Assembly: GCF_002434265.1 (NCBI RefSeq)
Contig: NZ_DJJS01000002.1
Coordinates: forward strand, 62,001 to 126,000
From: Pseudomonas sp. UBA6562
Lineage (GTDB): Bacteria; Pseudomonadota; Gammaproteobacteria; Pseudomonadales; Pseudomonadaceae
DNA: 64,000 nt
Direction: 5' to 3'
Both the position numbers and the translations under genes were made by a program. The stretch's first letter is position 1; every line of letters begins with the position of its first letter. This document shows positions 8,700-18,500 of the stretch, one piece after another. The notes beneath the pieces were generated by a model, which did not search any database, had not been told where the DNA came from, and was given only the letters and a program-made list of their open reading frames with translations.

Positions 8700-9163
8700 C
8701 GGCAGTTCAACAACACAGCAGTCCAGAGCAGGCAACCTTCGGCGCCGGCTGTTTCTGGGGCGCGGAAGCCGCGTTCAGGGCGTTGCCGGGCGTGCTCGAC
8801 AGCCGGGTCGGTTTTGCGCGGTCGGCGACGGGAACCTCCGAGCAGATCGAGGTGGTGCAGGTGGACTTCGATCCCGCCGTCATCACTTACAGTCGGCTGA
8901 TCGAACACTTCTGGACCTTGCACGACCCCACCTCCGTCGACCGCCAAGGCGCGGACGTCGGGGTCAAGTACCGGTCTGCGGTGTTCTACAACAGTGCCGA
9001 ACAAGCCGATCTGGCAGCAGCCGCCAAGCAGCGTCTGGAGGACTCGGGGCAACTGGGCAAACCGGTGGCCACCGTCATCGTGCCTTTGGGCGAGTTCGAA
9101 CTGGCGGACGAAGATCAGCAGCGGTACCTGGAAAAGCACGGCGCCAGCAGCTGCTCGATCTGA
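8696..9163 (+). CDS. msrA: Peptide-methionine (S)-S-oxide reductase
   Basis: Thiol enzyme reducing methionine-S-sulfoxide, free or in protein. The 155-residue protein contains the catalytic motif GAGCFWGAE near residue 20 and the family segments LIEHFWTLHDPT and KYRSAVFY. It is shorter than the 200-residue housekeeping form and is a minimal single-domain version; a Cys in SSCSI at the extreme C-terminus may act as resolving residue. The ATG overlaps the methyltransferase stop by four bases, making it the last gene of the coupled operon. The neighbourhood suggests use in methionine salvage, and a second housekeeping msrA elsewhere in the genome is likely. Confidence 0.9.
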   Translation: MTAVQQHSSPEQATFGAGCFWGAEAAFRALPGVLDSRVGFARSATGTSEQIEVVQVDFDPAVITYSRLIEHFWTLHDPTSVDRQGADVGVKYRSAVFYNSAEQADLAAAAKQRLEDSGQLGKPVATVIVPLGEFELADEDQQRYLEKHGASSCSI

Positions 9164-9204
9164 ATCGAGCCCGGCTCTGACAGGGTTCATCGAACCGGTC
9201 CAGG

Positions 9205-9247
9205 TTTTCGCAGGCGCAAGAGACGATCGTCGTGGCGCTTGCGAAAA
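9205..9247. repeat. Strong inverted repeat after msrA
   Basis: Arms of 13 bases (TTTTCGCAGGCGC and GCGCTTGCGAAAA) pair with a single G-T, separated by 17 bases that contain an internal ACGATCGT palindrome. It lies 40 bases beyond msrA and 47 bases from the end of the convergent SRAP gene. The T and A tracts are inside the stem, so it is not a classical intrinsic terminator, but it probably ends one or both convergent transcripts. Confidence 0.5.
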
Positions 9248-9293
9248 ATCGGGTAGTGTTTCGATCCCCATTCGGACGGGCATGCGGCGCCCC

Positions 9294-9989
9294 TTAGTCC
9301 GCCGCCAAGGGTGCGATGAGCTGCGGGCCGTCGTTGCGTACATTGCCGACTGCGCTGTCCACGGCATGCCAGGTGAAATCCGTGGCCCGCCGACACCCGT
9401 CGCGCACGATCGCTTCGGCGCGCGCGGCCAAGGTGCTCGGATCCAGCCATTCCCGTGCCAGTTGCGGGGTGAGGACCAGCGGCTTGCGGTCATGCACGTC
9501 GAGCAGGCCTTCGTCGGCGGCGCCGGTGAGGATTACGAAACCGTCTCGCCCGCTGTGCTCGGCATCGTCCGAGACCTGTGCCAGCGCCGCGAAGAACAGC
9601 GGCTCGTCGTTGGCGGCATGGATGTAGTAGGGCTGCTTGCGCTTGCCGCCGTCGGCGGCGGCGACCCATTCGAACCAGCCGTTGGCCGGCGCCAGCGCAC
9701 GGCCGTGGGGCCAGAGCGATTTGAAGAAGCGCCCGGTGAGCACCGTTTCGCCGCGCGCGTTGATCGGCACCGGGCCTTTGCCGTTAGCCCAGTGCGGTGC
9801 CCAGCCCCAGGTCACGCGGTCGATGCTCAGGCCGTTTTCCAGTCGGCGGATCAACTCGACCTTACTGCGCGGCGCGACGTTGTAGCGGTCGATGCGCACT
9901 TGGTCATAACCGTTGACCACCGGCAGGTCGAGGTCGAGCTGGCGCAGGTAGTGGTCCATGTCTTCGTACAGCGAGTAGCGTCCACACAT
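9294..9989 (-). CDS. yedK: SRAP (YedK/HMCES-like) abasic-site protein
   Basis: SOS-response-associated peptidase family protein that forms a covalent link with abasic sites in single-stranded DNA. The 231-residue sequence starts MCGRYSLY, so the catalytic Cys2 is exposed once Met1 is removed. Other family positions are present: RYNVAPR, PINARGET, the active-site Glu in ANGWFEW and the His in VHDRKP. The length is normal. It stands alone, convergent with msrA. No LexA box was found in the roughly 200 bases upstream. Confidence 0.92.
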   Translation of the reverse strand: MCGRYSLYEDMDHYLRQLDLDLPVVNGYDQVRIDRYNVAPRSKVELIRRLENGLSIDRVTWGWAPHWANGKGPVPINARGETVLTGRFFKSLWPHGRALAPANGWFEWVAAADGGKRKQPYYIHAANDEPLFFAALAQVSDDAEHSGRDGFVILTGAADEGLLDVHDRKPLVLTPQLAREWLDPSTLAARAEAIVRDGCRRATDFTWHAVDSAVGNVRNDGPQLIAPLAAD

Positions 9990-10189
9990 CCTTCACCTCG
10001 GTGCGTTGGTCGGCGATACCCGGCAGGGATCGACGGGGCAGGGGGCGCACGTATTTGTGTGCATGTGCAGTCTGTGCTGGCGCGCACGCCATGACCATCG
10101 CCTTGCGCAGCCCCCTGACAGGCGGCCTGCCGCGCCTGCCTCCGCCGGCATCAAACCCGGCGACTCGCAGGTGTCCAGGCGTGCGCCCT

Positions 10190-11059
10190 TCACTTGGCAT
10201 ATCGCTTCGCCCCGGCCACGCACGCCACCGCACCCAGCGTGACCGCCAACATCGCCCAACTGACATGCTCGTGCAGCAACACCGCCGCCAGTCCAAGGCC
10301 CATGAAGGGTTGCAGCAGTTGCAGTTGGCCAACCGCCGCGATGCCACCTTGGACCAGCCCCCGGTACCAGAACACGAACCCAAGCAGCATGCTGAACAGC
10401 GACACGTAGGCAAAGCTGAACCACGCTGGCGCGCTGACCTCGGCGAAGCTGCCCAGCGCCGGAAAAGTAGCGAGCGTCACCAGCAGCATCAGGGGTGCCG
10501 CCACCAGCAGCGCCCAGCTGATCACCTGCCAGCCGCCCAAGGTGCGCGACAGACGCGCCCCCTCCGCATAGCCCAATCCGCACACGACCACTGCGGCCAG
10601 CATCAGCAGGTCGCCCACAACCGACGCTTGCGCGCCGTTGCTCGACGCATAGCCGACCACCAGCCCGGCGCCGATCAGGGAGAACACCCAGAAGAGTAGC
10701 CGCGGTCGCTCGCCGCCGCGCAGCACGGCAAAGCCTGCGGTGCACAGCGGCAGCAGCCCGACGAAGACGATGGAGTGGGCGGAGGTGACATGCTGCAAGG
10801 CCAACGCCGTCAGCAGCGGGAAACCGATCACCACGCCCAGCGCCGTCACCACCAATGACCCCACATCAGCGCGTCTGGGCAACGGTTGCCGCAGCGCGAA
10901 CAGGAACAGCGCGCTGACCAGCGCGGCGATCGTCGCCCTGGCGCAGGTCAGGAAGGTGGGTTCGAAGGTGGCCACCGCCACCCGTGTGGCCGGCAGGGAG
11001 CCTGCGAAAATGGCCACGCCGATGAAGCCGTTGATCCATCCGCTCGTCGATTTTTCCAT
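10190..11059 (-). CDS. EamA/DMT-family transporter
   Basis: A 289-residue inner-membrane protein with ten predicted helices in two EamA repeats (about 10 to 140 and 150 to 285). Typical family segments are LTCARATIAALV in the first half and AVGQLQLLQPFMGLGLAAVLL in the second. EamA proteins usually export amino acids or other small metabolites. The start MEKSTSG at 11059 has a GAGG sequence upstream and is preferred to an in-frame start 20 codons earlier, which would intrude on the shared control region. It diverges from a MocR regulator, so it is the likely target. Substrate unknown. Confidence 0.85.
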   Translation of the reverse strand: MEKSTSGWINGFIGVAIFAGSLPATRVAVATFEPTFLTCARATIAALVSALFLFALRQPLPRRADVGSLVVTALGVVIGFPLLTALALQHVTSAHSIVFVGLLPLCTAGFAVLRGGERPRLLFWVFSLIGAGLVVGYASSNGAQASVVGDLLMLAAVVVCGLGYAEGARLSRTLGGWQVISWALLVAAPLMLLVTLATFPALGSFAEVSAPAWFSFAYVSLFSMLLGFVFWYRGLVQGGIAAVGQLQLLQPFMGLGLAAVLLHEHVSWAMLAVTLGAVACVAGAKRYAK

Positions 11060-11123
11060 TGGCACGTCCTCGTTCAGGGCGGGCAGTACATCACTGGCAG
11101 GCTTACCAGGGCCAGGCACAGTC

Positions 11124-11149
11124 CGTTACAATTCGGCCGAACTGTTATG
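11124..11149. promoter_or_regulatory. Palindromic operator candidate between eamA and mocR genes
   Basis: An imperfect palindrome centred on TTCGGCCGAA (11132 to 11141). Extending outward, 10 of 13 positions on each arm match. It lies in the 119-bp divergent spacer, about 30 bases before the MocR start. This is where a GntR/MocR dimer would be expected to control both genes. Binding is inferred. Confidence 0.4.
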
Positions 11150-11178
11150 CCTATCCATCCAAGACAGTTGGGGATTCG

Positions 11179-12561
11179 ATGAAACGTAGCGGCACGCGCA
11201 TTCAAGCGGTCATGGGCGAAATCCAGTCCAAAGTCGCTTCCCGCACCTACACCCCAGGCGCCAGAGTGCCCTCGGTGCGGGCCATGGCCCAGGCGTTGCA
11301 GGTCTCTGTCTCGACCGTGCTCGAAGCCTATGAGCGGCTGATGGCCGAAGGCGTGCTCAGCGCACGTCCAGGCTCGGGTTTCTACGTCGCAGGGCCTGTG
11401 GCGCCGTTGGCGCTCACCGAGCTCGGCCCCAAGCTCGACCATGCCGTCGACCCGCTGTGGATCTCGCGCCAGTCGCTCGAAACCTCCAGCGATGCCTTGA
11501 AACCGGGGTGCGGCTGGTTGCCTGCCGCCTGGATGTACGAGGCGGGTGTGCGCAAGGCGCTGCGCGCCGTGGCGCGCGCCGATGCGCCGACGCTGGCCGA
11601 ATATGCCTCGCCCCTCGGGCATCCGCCGCTCAGGCAGTTCCTGTCGCGGCGCCTGGCGGGTACGGGGATCGAAGCCGCGGCGGGGCAGATCCTGCTGACC
11701 GAATCCGGCACGCACGCCATCGACCTGATTTGCCGGTTTCTGCTGGCGCCGGGTGACACCGTGCTGGTCGACGATCCGTGTTACTTCAACTTCCACGCCC
11801 TGCTCAAAGCCCACCGCGTGAAGGTCGTGGGCGTGCCGTACACGCCAACCGGGCCGGACGTCGAGGCCTTTGGCGCCGCCCTCGGTGCGCATGCGCCGCG
11901 GCTCTACATCACCAATTCCGGCCTGCACAACCCGACCGGTGCCAGTCTTTCTCCCGTCACCGCACACAGGCTGCTGAAACTGGCCGACGCGTCCGATCTG
12001 GTGATCGTGGAAGACGACATCTTCGGCGACTTCGAGACCACCCCCGCGCCGCGGCTGGCCGCCTTCGACGGCCTGTCCCGGGTGATCCAGATAGGCAGCT
12101 TTTCCAAAACCGTTTCCGCCTCGATCCGCTGCGGCTACATCGCGGCCCGCCGCGAGTGGATCGACAGCCTGGTCGACCTGAAGATCGCCACCACCTTCGG
12201 CGGCGGCCGGCTGGCGGCGGACATCGTCCACCACGCCCTCACCGATGGCGGATACCGAAAGCACATGGACGGTGTGCGCCTCAGGCTCGCCCACGCCAGG
12301 CAGAAAACCCTGGCGCGGCTTCAGGCCATCGGCATCGAACCTTGGTTGGTGCCCCAGGCGGGCATGTATCTGTGGTGCCAGTTGCCTGCGGGCAGGGATG
12401 CCGCGACGCTGGCCAAAGCGTGCCTGGAAGAGGGCGTGATATTGGCGCCGGGCAATGCCTTCAGCCAGTCGATGACGGCGGGGGATTTCCTGCGATTCAA
12501 TGTGGCCCAGTCGGAAGATGGCAGGATCTTCGAGGTGGTGAAGCGGGCGTTGCGCGCCTGA
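11179..12561 (+). CDS. MocR-type regulator (GntR winged helix fused to aminotransferase fold)
   Basis: A 460-residue protein. Residues about 8 to 75 are the GntR winged helix (PGARVPSVRAMAQALQVSVS, then RPGSGFYVAG). Residues about 110 to 455 are a fold-type I aminotransferase domain with the PLP-binding signature IQIGSFSKTVSASIRCGY, whose Lys carries the cofactor, and the upstream NPTGA segment. MocR proteins use PLP or an amine-PLP adduct as effector. It diverges from the EamA transporter, the classic arrangement for control of one exporter. ATG 11179 is chosen because GntR homology begins there and the longer frame crosses the operator. Confidence 0.87.
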   Translation: MKRSGTRIQAVMGEIQSKVASRTYTPGARVPSVRAMAQALQVSVSTVLEAYERLMAEGVLSARPGSGFYVAGPVAPLALTELGPKLDHAVDPLWISRQSLETSSDALKPGCGWLPAAWMYEAGVRKALRAVARADAPTLAEYASPLGHPPLRQFLSRRLAGTGIEAAAGQILLTESGTHAIDLICRFLLAPGDTVLVDDPCYFNFHALLKAHRVKVVGVPYTPTGPDVEAFGAALGAHAPRLYITNSGLHNPTGASLSPVTAHRLLKLADASDLVIVEDDIFGDFETTPAPRLAAFDGLSRVIQIGSFSKTVSASIRCGYIAARREWIDSLVDLKIATTFGGGRLAADIVHHALTDGGYRKHMDGVRLRLAHARQKTLARLQAIGIEPWLVPQAGMYLWCQLPAGRDAATLAKACLEEGVILAPGNAFSQSMTAGDFLRFNVAQSEDGRIFEVVKRALRA

Positions 12562-12720
12562 ACGCGTAGCGAATCCACGCTCGCTGGAAGGTCGAACCGC
12601 AACGCGGCGGACTGAGCCGACGGCGCCCATGGCCATGCAGCCCGTCGCATCCAAAGCGGCGGGTAGTGCATGTGGCACCAAGCCGACGAAGCGAACCTCA
12701 TCGGCGTTCGAGCATTGCCA

Positions 12721-13968
12721 TCATTCGGTGCGGTACAGGCTGTCGACGCTGCCGCTTTCTACCGGTTTGCTGCCAACGACATCCTGCATCGGCAGGCCCT
12801 GCGCCCAGCCGGCCGCCAAAGCCTGCACGTCGCGCACAGGGTCGGACGCCTTGGCCCTTTCGTTACGCAGGCGACAGGCTTCGGGGTCCGTGGCGAACAG
12901 GCCGCGTGCGAAGACGCGGCCTTGTTCGGCCAGCCTTGCGGTTTTTGGCGCGCGGATGTTGGCAAAGGTTTCGAAGACGTCCTGCAAGCCTCCCTGGCTG
13001 TTCTCCAGGCACCGGGCCAGATGCCATGCATCCTCGAGTGCCTGGCAGGCGCCTTGTCCGGACGTCGGCAAAGGCGCATGCGCGGCGTCGCCGATCAGCA
13101 GGACGTTCGCTCGGCTCCAGGTGTCCAGTGGCTCCAGGTCATGTACCGCAATCAACCGGATGGCCTCCTCCGGGGTCGCGCGGATGACCTTCGAGACCTG
13201 CTCCGGCCACTGCGCGAACAGGCTTTCGAGCTCCTTGCGCGCACTGGCGGCGGGCGTGGCCGCTTGCAAGGGCCGTGTCTGCGCTGCGGCCCAATACACC
13301 AGGTCGGGGCGAACCGCGACGCAGCCAAAGCGCTCGCCCGTGCCCCAGAAGTCCTGGATCGACATGTCCTCCACCAGCGCCATTGACGCCTGTGCCACGC
13401 CGACCCAATTCACGAAGCCTTGGTAAACGGGGGTGTTGTCCCCTGCGACGAACCTGCGCGCCACGGAGGCCATGCGCCCATCGGCGCCGATGAGCATATC
13501 CGGGCGGATGCTGGCGCCTTGTTCGAAATGGGCTATGGCTTTGCCGTGATCGTCCAGCTCGATGCCCGTCGCCCGCCGTCCGAATTCCACGACGATGCCT
13601 GCTCTGGCCGCATGGTCGAGCAACACCGCCTGCAAGTGCCTGCGCAGCACGGTGTAGGTGGGGTAGCCCATGGTGCGGTCGAGCAGACCGATGTCCAGGC
13701 CGCCCAGTGCGTTGCCCGCCGCATCGTGGCGACGCATCGCCTGCGGACGGCCGCCGAGGCGCTCGATGTCGTGCAGCAGCCCCAGTTGCGCCAGCACGAA
13801 GCTGGCATTGGGCCAAAGCGTCACGCCGGCACCCAGGGTCGCCGGCACCGTGCGCCGTTCATACACCCGTGGCCGGTAACCCTGCTGGTGCAAGGCCAGC
13901 GCTGCGCTCAAGCCCGCTATGCCGCCGCCCAATATTGCACTGTCCACGCGGACTGTCTCCTCGATCAT
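12721..13968 (-). CDS. FAD-dependent aromatic-type monooxygenase
   Basis: A 415-residue group A flavin monooxygenase. The FAD-binding motif AILGGGIAGLSAALAL is at residues 11 to 26, the DG motif is in LIGADGRMASVARR near 160, and the GD motif is LLIGDAAHAPLPTSGQGA near 290. The overall pattern resembles 6-hydroxynicotinate/salicylate-type hydroxylases and zeaxanthin epoxidase-like enzymes, but the substrate is not evident. ATG 13968 has GGAG seven bases upstream. It diverges from a LysR regulator with 119 bases between them, so it is probably induced by its substrate through that regulator. Confidence 0.85.
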   Translation of the reverse strand: MIEETVRVDSAILGGGIAGLSAALALHQQGYRPRVYERRTVPATLGAGVTLWPNASFVLAQLGLLHDIERLGGRPQAMRRHDAAGNALGGLDIGLLDRTMGYPTYTVLRRHLQAVLLDHAARAGIVVEFGRRATGIELDDHGKAIAHFEQGASIRPDMLIGADGRMASVARRFVAGDNTPVYQGFVNWVGVAQASMALVEDMSIQDFWGTGERFGCVAVRPDLVYWAAAQTRPLQAATPAASARKELESLFAQWPEQVSKVIRATPEEAIRLIAVHDLEPLDTWSRANVLLIGDAAHAPLPTSGQGACQALEDAWHLARCLENSQGGLQDVFETFANIRAPKTARLAEQGRVFARGLFATDPEACRLRNERAKASDPVRDVQALAAGWAQGLPMQDVVGSKPVESGSVDSLYRTE

Positions 13969-14087
13969 GCCGTGCTCCGTGCACGGCTGTGCGCCCCGAA
14001 TCGGACGGAACCGCAGCTTAGATTTCGCCGTTACTGAGCACTAGCGTGCAAGAATGGGACGCTTTCATACCTCAAACGGGATAATCG

Positions 14088-15029
14088 ATGCGCGATGCAC
14101 TCGATCTGAATACGGTGCGGGTCTATGCGGCAGTGGTCGACGAGCAGAGCTTTGTCGGCGCCTCGCGGCTGTTGGGCATGCCGTCCTCCAACGTCAGCCG
14201 CCACGTCGCGGCCCTGGAGCGCACACTCGGCGTGCGCCTGCTGGAACGCAGCACCCGCCACTTGCGCATGACCGAAGCCGGTCGGCTGCTCTACGAACGT
14301 GCCAAGCCTTTGCTCGACGCTTTGCTGTCCACGCAGGAAGCGCTAGGTGCGGCGCAGCGCGAACTGCGCGGGCCTTTGAAAATGTGCATGCCCACGGAGG
14401 CGCCCAGGCTGCTGGCGCCCATCCTTGCCGAGTTTTGCAGCCTGCACCCTGGCATCGAGCTCGAGTGCGATACCCGCATGACGGGGTTGGAATCGCTGCG
14501 CGAGGATGTCGACCTGTCCATCGTCTTCCACAGGGGGCAGCAGGAAGACAGCACGTTCATCACCCGCGAACTCGCCACATTGCCGAGCATCGTGGTGGCC
14601 GCGCCTTCGTTGCTCGCCAAGACCGGCCTACCGCGGCATGTGCGCGAACTCAAGGCCTTGCCCTGCATCACCACCCTGAGTGCGCTGAAGGGCCAACCTT
14701 GGCAGTTTCTTGATGCCTCCGGCCGGATCGTCAAAGTGCCGGTGCGCAGTCGCTACCGCGTCAACAGCGGCGAACTGGCCGTGGCGGGCGCACGGCAAGG
14801 CATCGGTTTCGCGATCGTGGCGGCCCATCCCTGCCAGGAGGATCTGGCTGCGGGCCGATTGCAGGAGGTGACGCTGGACTTATGCCCTGCGCCGTTGCAG
14901 TTGCTGGGGGCCTACAGCCACCGCCATTCCGTGACCCGGCGGGTCCGAGCGCTGCTGGAATTGATACAGCTGCGGTTGGCGGGAGCGGGTGGCCCGTGCA
15001 CTGGCCCTGAACCTTCTGGCGCGGTCTAG
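14088..15029 (+). CDS. LysR-family transcriptional regulator
   Basis: A 313-residue protein with the N-terminal LysR winged helix (residues 5 to 64; FVGASRLLGMPSSNVSRHVAALE, RLLERSTRHLRMTEAG) and a periplasmic-binding-protein-like effector domain from about 90 to 295. The helix sequence with SNVSRHV is that of the AaeR/DsdC-like subgroup that often controls single divergent genes. Its divergent neighbour is the FAD monooxygenase, and LysR proteins typically activate such a gene on binding its substrate. The C-tail beyond 295 is low complexity. Confidence 0.87.
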   Translation: MRDALDLNTVRVYAAVVDEQSFVGASRLLGMPSSNVSRHVAALERTLGVRLLERSTRHLRMTEAGRLLYERAKPLLDALLSTQEALGAAQRELRGPLKMCMPTEAPRLLAPILAEFCSLHPGIELECDTRMTGLESLREDVDLSIVFHRGQQEDSTFITRELATLPSIVVAAPSLLAKTGLPRHVRELKALPCITTLSALKGQPWQFLDASGRIVKVPVRSRYRVNSGELAVAGARQGIGFAIVAAHPCQEDLAAGRLQEVTLDLCPAPLQLLGAYSHRHSVTRRVRALLELIQLRLAGAGGPCTGPEPSGAV

Positions 15030-15076
15030 ACCGAGGTGACGAAGCTCGGTTGCGAGTGGCGACCCAGCGCTACGGA

Positions 15077-15328
15077 TCAACGCCCAGCCGATTTTTCCTC
15101 GAGCCGTGCCTGCACGGCATCGTCGAACAGGATGTAGAGCGCTTCGACCTGTGGGCCGCGGATCTTCTTCGCGGCCTCCATGGCCTGCACGAATTCGATC
15201 TGAATTTGCGCTTCCTGGGCGATCTCGTCGGCGTCGTTGGCATCGTCCAAGGCGCGCATCAAGCGTTCGATGGGGGTGCGCAGGTCTTTGGCGATGCGCA
15301 GGGTGTCCAGTTGTTCGTTGAGGTTCAT
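15077..15328 (-). CDS. Small acidic helical protein, unknown
   Basis: An 83-residue protein I cannot assign to a family. It begins MNLNEQLDTLRIAKDLRTP and is almost entirely helical and acidic (ALDDANDADEIAQEAQIQIE), with no signal peptide or membrane segment. The later MNLNEQ start is preferred over one 14 codons upstream, which adds a proline- and serine-rich stretch that does not fit the rest. It stands alone between a LysR gene and the truncated CdiA-like gene. Codon use matches the chromosome, so it is probably the last core gene before the accessory island. Confidence 0.6.
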   Translation of the reverse strand: MNLNEQLDTLRIAKDLRTPIERLMRALDDANDADEIAQEAQIQIEFVQAMEAAKKIRGPQVEALYILFDDAVQARLEEKSAGR

Positions 15329-15535
15329 GGGTAGTCCCGGCAGATGAGGTGTTGAGGGGGAGCGTGTCATAGTTCTGGGTATTCGGCTCGTATCGAGTCA
15401 AGGCGTCTGGACAGGCGATGCTGTCCTCTCCACGTATTGACCCCGTACAGCGCTAAAACGCTCTGTCTGTTTCTGTAGGCCTCAAGGCCCATAGCTGGAC
15501 CAACAGCAGCTTACTGCAGGCACGCCGCCCAGCAA

Positions 15536-18500
15536 GTGGCCGCGCTGACCCACGACATCGTGTGGATGGAGCAGGTCGAGGTCAACGGCCAGAACGTGCT
15601 CGCCCCGGTGCTCTACCTGGCCCACGCAAAAGGCCGCCTGGCGCCCAACGGCGCGTTGATCCAGGGCCGCGACGTCAACCTGATCACCGGCGGCGAGCTG
15701 AATAACGTCGGCACCTTGCGTGCCACCAACCACCTCTCCGCTAGTGCCGCCAACATCCGCAACAGCGGGCTGATCGAAGCCGGGGGCCGGGTGGAGATGC
15801 TCGCCACCGAAGCGATCCGCAATGCCCAGGGCGGCATCATCGCCGGGCGCGACGTGAGCCTGACGGCGCTGACCGGCGATGTGATCAACGAGCGCAGCGT
15901 CAACCGCCTCGAAGGCCGTGCCCGTGGTGAGCACGTGACCCAGGACTTGGTCGACAGCGCCGCGCGCATCGAGGCGGCGAACGCCCTGACCATTACCGCC
16001 GGGCAAGACATCGGCAACGTGGGCGGCGTGCTCAAGGCCGGTGGCGACCTCAGGCTGGACGCCGGTCGCGACCTGTACATCGGCAGCCAGGAGGGCGTCG
16101 ACAGCCACGAATACCAGCGCCGCCGTGTGAGCGGGCATGACACCCGCATCACCCAGTACGCCAGCGAAGTGACCGCTGGCGGCAACCTGGCCGCCACCGC
16201 CGGCCAGGACCTGAGCATCGTCGCCAGCGAGGTAGAGGCCCGCCGGGACCTGGCCTTGCAGGCTGGCCGCGACGTGACCTTGGCTGCGGTGGCCAACGAG
16301 ACCCACAGCTACGCCAAGGGCAAGAAAGGCCAGACCCGGTACGAACGTCAGGAAGACGACGTCGCGCAGCAGGCCGCCGTGGTGAAAGCCGGTGGCGACC
16401 TCGCCATTGATGCCGGCCGCGACCTGCGCCTGGTGGCAAGCCAGGCCAGCGCCGGGGGTGAGGCTTACCTGGTGGCCGGCGACAAGCTCGAACTGCTGGC
16501 GGCGAACGACAGCCAGTACTCGCTGTACGACATGAAAAAGAAGGGGAATTGGGGGAGTAAAGAGACCCGGCGCGATGAAGTCACCGACGTCCAGGCCATG
16601 GGCAGCGAGGTGCGCAGCGGCGGTGACCTGACGCTGGCGAGCGGTGGGGATCAGCTTTATCAGGGCGCTAAGGTGATCTCTGGGGCGGATCTGATGCTCG
16701 ATAGCGGTGGGAGCGTGACGTTCGAGGCGGTGAAGGATCTGCGGCAGGAGAGTCACGAAAAAAGCAAAGGCGATCTTGCCTGGAACAGCATGAAGGGCAA
16801 GGGCAACACCGACGAAATCCTGCGTCAGAGTCAGCTTTCGGCTAACGGCGACATGCTCGTGCGGGCAGTGGATGGCCTGAAGGTCGATGTCCGGCAGGTC
16901 AATCAGCAGACCGTCAGCCAGAGCATCGATGCGATGGTCGAGGCCGACCCTCGGTTGGCATGGCTGAAGGACGCCGAGCAGCGCGGGGACGTGGACTGGC
17001 GGCAAGTGAAGGAGGTACACGACTCCTTCAAATACAGCCACTCCGGCCTTGGCGCTGGGGCACAGATCGTTATCGCGATCATCATCACGTACTTCACCGC
17101 TGGAGCGGCGAGCACCCTGGTGGCCGGTGGGGCCACGACGGCCGGGGCCTCTGCGGCCGCGACCAGTGCAGGTGGCATTTGGGCCGCAGGTGCCGGTGCT
17201 TCCTTGCAAGGTATCGGCTGGGCCAACGCTGCGGTTACAGCCGGCGCGGTGGGCATGACCAGCAACGCGGCCATCAGCACAATCAACAACAGAGGCAACC
17301 TGAGCCTGGTGCTCAAGGACGTGACCTCCAAGGATGCGCTGCGCGGCTATGCCGTGGCGGGTGTAACGGCCGGGCTGACGACAGGGCTGTTCGATGGATG
17401 GACAGGTACCGAGACTCAAGGCACAACTGCTGCCGGTACGGCTGGGGTGACTGCCAACACCACCACCGTGCTGGCGCAGGGTGGGTTGTCCAGCGTAGGT
17501 GGCCTAGGTCGATTCGCAGGAAATCAAGTGCTGCAAAACGGTACGTCGGCCGTACTCGACCGGGCGCTCGGAGGAGACAGCTCGTTTAGCGATGCGTTAC
17601 GCAACAGCTTGGCGAACACCTTTGCAGCCGCAGGCTTCAACTGGGTGGGCGATATAAGCGCAGAAAACAAGCTCGATTTCGAAAATGGAGGATTACCCAA
17701 AACCGTTCTGCACGCCCTCATGGGTGGGCTTGCCGCCGAAGCGGCTGGCGGAGACTTCCGGATCGGTGCCTTGTCGGCAGGTGTGAACGAAGCAGTGGTA
17801 GGAAGGCTTGCCGATCAGTACACCCAACTGCAAGGGGATGAAAAGGATCGGCTGCTGGTGATGAACTCGCAGATCCTCGGTGTGTTGACGGCGGCGGCGG
17901 CAGGCGGTGAAGTAAAGGATCTGCAGACCGGATCATGGGTGGCGGGGAGTGCGACTTCTTATAACCGCTTGCTGCACGATGCGGAAAAGAAGGCGCTATC
18001 CGCAGAAGCGGGGGATTTGCAGAAGCGGTTGGGCAAACCTGGGACGGATGTCTCTTGGGAAGACTTGTTGCTGCTGGCGGCCAACGCGCAGGTGGACCAG
18101 ACCGAGCTAGCACGGCTGAATGCCCTCATTGGAATGTATGATCCAGCCAGCCCCGAAGGTCTGCATTTCGTAGAGAATCTGCAGGCGGCCCAGCAAAGCA
18201 TTGATAAATTAGCTGCGCAAAATACGGTACTGACATGGAAAGACGGCAGCCCCATTACGGCGAACGGAGCTGAGGTCAAGGCATTCCAGGCCACGGGAAA
18301 ACAGGCGCTCGACCATGGGCTGTTCAATACCGATTCGAAGTGGACGCAGGCCACAGGTAATAGTTGGGCTGGCGATGTCGAGGTAGTACCCGAGGCCTGG
18401 AAGCGACAGTTTGGCGATAAAAATGCTGCCATTTATCTGCATGAAATTGGACAGGTTTCCAGCAGCCCTGAAGAGATGAAAGATCTGGTGGACCGCGTTT

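Noticed and set aside
15600..16700. Tandem repeats that could be a CRISPR or VNTR array
   Set aside because: The periodic AGRDL/AGGDL words are protein-level haemagglutinin repeats with variable spacing and DNA sequence.
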